A DNA stretch of 64,000 nucleotides from Hormiphora californensis (taxonomy: Eukaryota; Ctenophora; Tentaculata; Cydippida; Pleurobrachiidae), in NCBI GenBank assembly GCA_020137815.1, contig CM035351.1:1097751-1161750 (forward strand), read 5' to 3'. Both the position numbers and the translations under genes were made by a program. Positions 60,976-64,000 of this stretch are shown here, in pieces. Every line of letters starts with the position of its first letter. The first letter of the stretch is position 1. A model generated the notes under the pieces. That model was not told the DNA's origin. It made no database searches and was given only the letters and a program-made list of their open reading frames with translations.

Positions 60976-63900
60976 ATGTTCAACAGGCTAACAGGATGGT
61001 GGAGTGGAGGGGAGCAACAACCACAACAAACAGATGAGGAGAGGGCCGAGGAGGTGAGGCAGAGACGCCTTCAACAATTCGGTAAGGAGGGTGAGGCAGA
61101 GACGCCTTCAACAATTCGGTAAGGAGGTGAGACAGAGACGCCTTCAACAATTCGGTAAGGAGGGTGAGGCAGAGACGCCTTCAACAATTCGGTAAGGAGG
61201 GTGCGGCAGAGACGCCTTCAACAATTCGGTAAGGAGGGTGCGGCAGAGACGCCTTCAACAATTCGGTAAGGAGGGTGAGGCAGAGACGCCTTCAACAATT
61301 CGGTAAGGAGGTGAGACAGAGACGCCTTCAACAATTCGGTAAGGAGGGTGAGGCAGAGACGCCTTCAACAATTCGGTAAGGAGGGTGCGGCAGAGACGCC
61401 TTCAACAATTCGGTAAGGAGGGTGCGGCAGAGACGCCTTCAACAATTCGGTAAGGAGGGTGAGGCAGAGACGCCTTCAACAATTCGGTAAGGAGGGTGAG
61501 ACAGAGACGCCTTCAACAATTCGGTAAGGGGGGTGAGACAGAGACGCCTTCAACAATTCGGTAAGGAGGGTGAGGCAGAGACGCCTTCAACAATTCGGTA
61601 AGGAGGGTGAGACAGAGACGCCTTCAACAATTCGGTAAGGAGGGTGAGGCAGAGACGCCTTCAACAATTCGGTAAGGAGGGTGAGACAGAGACGCCTTCA
61701 ACAATTCGGTAAGGAGGGTGAGGCAGAGACGCCTTCAACAATTCGGTAAGGAGGGTGAGGCAGAGACGCCTTCAACAATTCGGTAAGGAGGGTGAGGCAG
61801 AGACGCCTTCAACAATTCGGTAAGGAGGGTGAGGCAGAGACGCCTTCAACAATTCGGTAAGGAGGGTGAGACAGAGACGCCTTCAACAATTCGGTAAGGA
61901 GGGTGAGACAGAGACGCCTTCAACAATTCGGTAAGGAGGGTGAGGCAGAGACGCCTTCAACAATTCGGTAAGGAGGGTGAGGCAGAGACGCCTTCAACAA
62001 TTCGGTAAGGAGGGTGAGGCAGAGACGCCTTCAACAATTCGGTAAGGAGGTGAGACAGAGACGCCTTCAACAATTCGGTAAGGAGGGTGAGGCAGAGACG
62101 CCTTCAACAATTCGGTAAGGAGGGTGAGACAGAGACGCCTTCAACAATTCGGTAAGGAGGGTGAGGCAGAGACGCCTTCAACAATTCGGTAAGGAGGGTG
62201 AGGCAGAGACGCCTTCAACAATTCGGTAAGGAGGGTGAGACAGAGACGCCTTCAACAATTCGGTAAGGAGGGTGAGGCAGAGACGCCTTCAACAATTCGG
62301 TAAGGAGGGTGAGGCAGAGACGCCTTCAACAATTCGGTAAGGAGGGTGCGGCAGAGACGCCTTCAACAATTCGGTAAGGGGGGTGAGGCAGAGACGCCTT
62401 CAACAATTCGGTAAGGAGGGTGAGACAGAGACGCCTTCAACAATTCGGTAAGGAGGGTGAGACAGAGACGCCTTCAACAATTCGGTAAGGAGGGTGAGGC
62501 AGAGACGCCTTCAACAATTCGGTAAGGGGGGTGAGGCAGAGACGCCTTCAACAATTCGGTAAGGAGGGTGAGGCAGAGACGCCTTCAACAATTCGGTAAG
62601 GAGGGTGAGGCAGAGACGCCTTCAACAATTCGGTAAGGAGGGTGAGGCAGAGACGCCTTCAACAATTCGGTAAGGGGGGTGAGGCAGAGACGCCTTCAAC
62701 AATTCGGTAAGGGGGGTGAGGCAGAGACGCCTTCAACAATTCGGTAAGGAGGGTGAGACAGAGACGCCTTCAACAATTCGGTAAGGAGGGTGAGGCAGAG
62801 ACGCCTTCAACAATTCGGTAAGGAGGTGAGACAGAGACGCCTTCAACAATTCGGTAAGGAGGGTGAGGCAGAGACGCCTTCAACAATTCGGTAAGGAGGG
62901 TGAGACAGAGACGCCTTCAACAATTCGGTAAGGAGGGTGAGGCAGAGACGCCTTCAACAATTCGGTAAGGAGGGTGAAGCAGAGAGAAGATTGCCCCTCC
63001 TAAATCTTGATAGCTGTCTTGAGGGGGGAGGTTTACATGTTGTGTAACCTTTTCTTTGTTTCAGGTGCAGTTAGTGTTGAACAGGGACCAGGTGGTGGAA
63101 CCCCAACAGCAGCTGATACCACTGGTACCCCACCAACAGCAGCTGATACAACCCCACCAACCAGTCCTGAGAAGTCAACAACAGATGACAACCAGGACGA
63201 TGTTGATGATGATGATGATATAACTCCGACTATGGAAGAAGGAAGGGTAGTGGGTGGGTCAGCAGTAGTTAGGGAGATTACACCTGATAGTGACAACCCC
63301 TGGGCATCAGAGTGGGGCGAGGAGGGGACATCTTCTGATGTTCAGGGTATGTACCATCATGATCCCTCATGTATTGAACTGTTATTAAGTGCTGATTTAC
63401 TCATTATTGGTATCTCTTTGTTCCCCAGTAGACCCCGTGTATACCGGATACCCCAGTAGACCCCGTGTATACCGGATACCCCAGTAGACCCCGTGTATAC
63501 CGGATACCCCAGCTGTAACCCCCCCCCCCTGTTATAATACCTCCAGCCTAGTAGACCCCAGAATTGAAGTTCCCAATATCCCCCCTCTGTTACCTCCTCC
63601 TCCCTTCAGTTCCATCCGTTGCATCATCAGAGGATGAGTCCCTAGCCATATCCAGGGTGTTCCTGGTAACGGTATCAACAGAACTCCAAACGGGATCCAG
63701 GCAACCCAAATACCAAACCATGCTGCTGGGAGTTGCTACCACTCATGAAACCCTCTCTCTTAGCATACTGGATGAGGTTTGTAGAAGTTGTTTTATCATA
63801 ATAATAATAGTTTGTCATAGTTGTTTTCATGTTGTATCATGATTGTTTGGTCTGTCCAAACACATCCAAATAAAAGTTAATTAACTTTTTAATACTAGAC

Positions 63901-64000
63901 TTCGGAGTTCGGTGCCAGTTGTCACACAAAAGACTCTCCTACCACCAGGTGATATTTGAAAGGTTATCCCTGTCTGACGAGGAGATTACTGCCTGTTCCT
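60976..64000 (+). CDS. UBE4/UFD2-like ubiquitin chain elongation factor, 5' part
   Basis: Exons 60976-61081, 63065-63346, 63610-63776 and 63949 to the window end join in phase (1, 1, 0). Exon 1 reads MFNRLTGWWSGGEQQ followed by DEERAEEVRQRRLQQFG, like the UBE4B start (DEIRRRRLARL). Exon 2 is low complexity (TAADTT repeats, DDDDD). Exons 3-4 give ISRVFLVTVSTELQ, LSLSILDEVIFERLSLSDEE, resembling the N-terminal part of UBE4B. UFD2-type proteins extend ubiquitin chains through a C-terminal U-box, which would lie beyond the window. The assignment rests on short motifs. Intron 1 is almost entirely the 37-bp array. Confidence 0.55.
61054..62984 (+). repeat. 37-bp tandem array, about 52 copies, of the exon 1 3' end with its splice donor
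   Basis: The unit GTGAGGCAGAGACGCCTTCA-ACAATTCGGTAAGGAGG equals the last coding bases of exon 1 (VRQRRLQQF plus G) and the donor GTAAGG. The first unit is the real exon end. Copies differ by A/C or G/A changes (GAGGC, GAGAC, GCGGC) and a few are 36 bp through loss of one G (near 61123, 61306, 62041, 62822). The array ends 80 bases before the 3' splice site at 63064. Confidence 0.95.

Noticed and set aside
61054-62984. Direct-repeat array resembling CRISPR
   Set aside because: Units are contiguous with no unique spacers, the DNA is eukaryotic, and each unit is a copy of an exon end.

Overview
The window is animal nuclear DNA. It has spliced genes with GT-AG introns, and the gene set is metazoan: a JAK-family kinase, a SETDB1-type protein, STAM, a copper chaperone for SOD, a UBE4-like protein, and a secreted protein built from thyroglobulin-1, WAP and Sushi domains. 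Compact genes, very many (GA)n/(CT)n tracts and abundant non-LTR retrotransposons and foldback MITEs fit an early-branching marine animal such as a sponge. The taxon is inference; no ribosomal or mitochondrial marker is present.

Layout. 1-276: first coding exon of a CCS-like gene on the minus strand. 652-7056: an intact-looking two-ORF non-LTR retrotransposon whose 3' tail carries a TTAA-flanked foldback element, then a 53-bp tandem repeat. 7982-11922: a second two-ORF non-LTR element on the minus strand. 11923-21016: a repeat-rich gene desert with foldbacks, tandem duplications, telomere-like stretches and a lone RRM-type ORF1. 21017-34829: one 18-exon plus-strand gene for a secreted multidomain protein, with an AT-rich Penelope-like insertion and a near-perfect 1.3-kb palindrome in its introns. 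36755-53823: a minus-strand JAK-like locus. 54556-58198: an intronless SETDB1-like gene, divergent from JAK. 58766-60393: an intronless STAM gene. 60976-64000: the 5' end of a UBE4-like gene whose first exon/intron junction is amplified about 52 times.

The most unusual locus is the JAK-like one. I could join 16 downstream exons with consistent reading phase. They encode the end of a first pseudokinase, a linker, a complete tyrosine kinase (GRGNFG, VAVK, HRDLALRN, tandem YY) and then a third kinase-like domain with a JAK-JH2-style HGN motif. Upstream are two tandem 1.9-kb first exons, each coding FERM, SH2-like and pseudokinase segments. Both end at the same position and in the same phase, so either can splice to the shared exons.

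Several host ORFs (JAK exon B, SETDB1, STAM) carry single-base frame changes in C or G homopolymers, and the pair in JAK exon B compensate each other. This looks more like assembly error than decay. In contrast, the SETDB1 SET core and one thyroglobulin exon have lost key residues by substitution, which homopolymer errors cannot explain. STAM (ESCRT-0) and UBE4 (ubiquitin chain elongation) both act in ubiquitin handling, but I see no evidence that their adjacency is functional.
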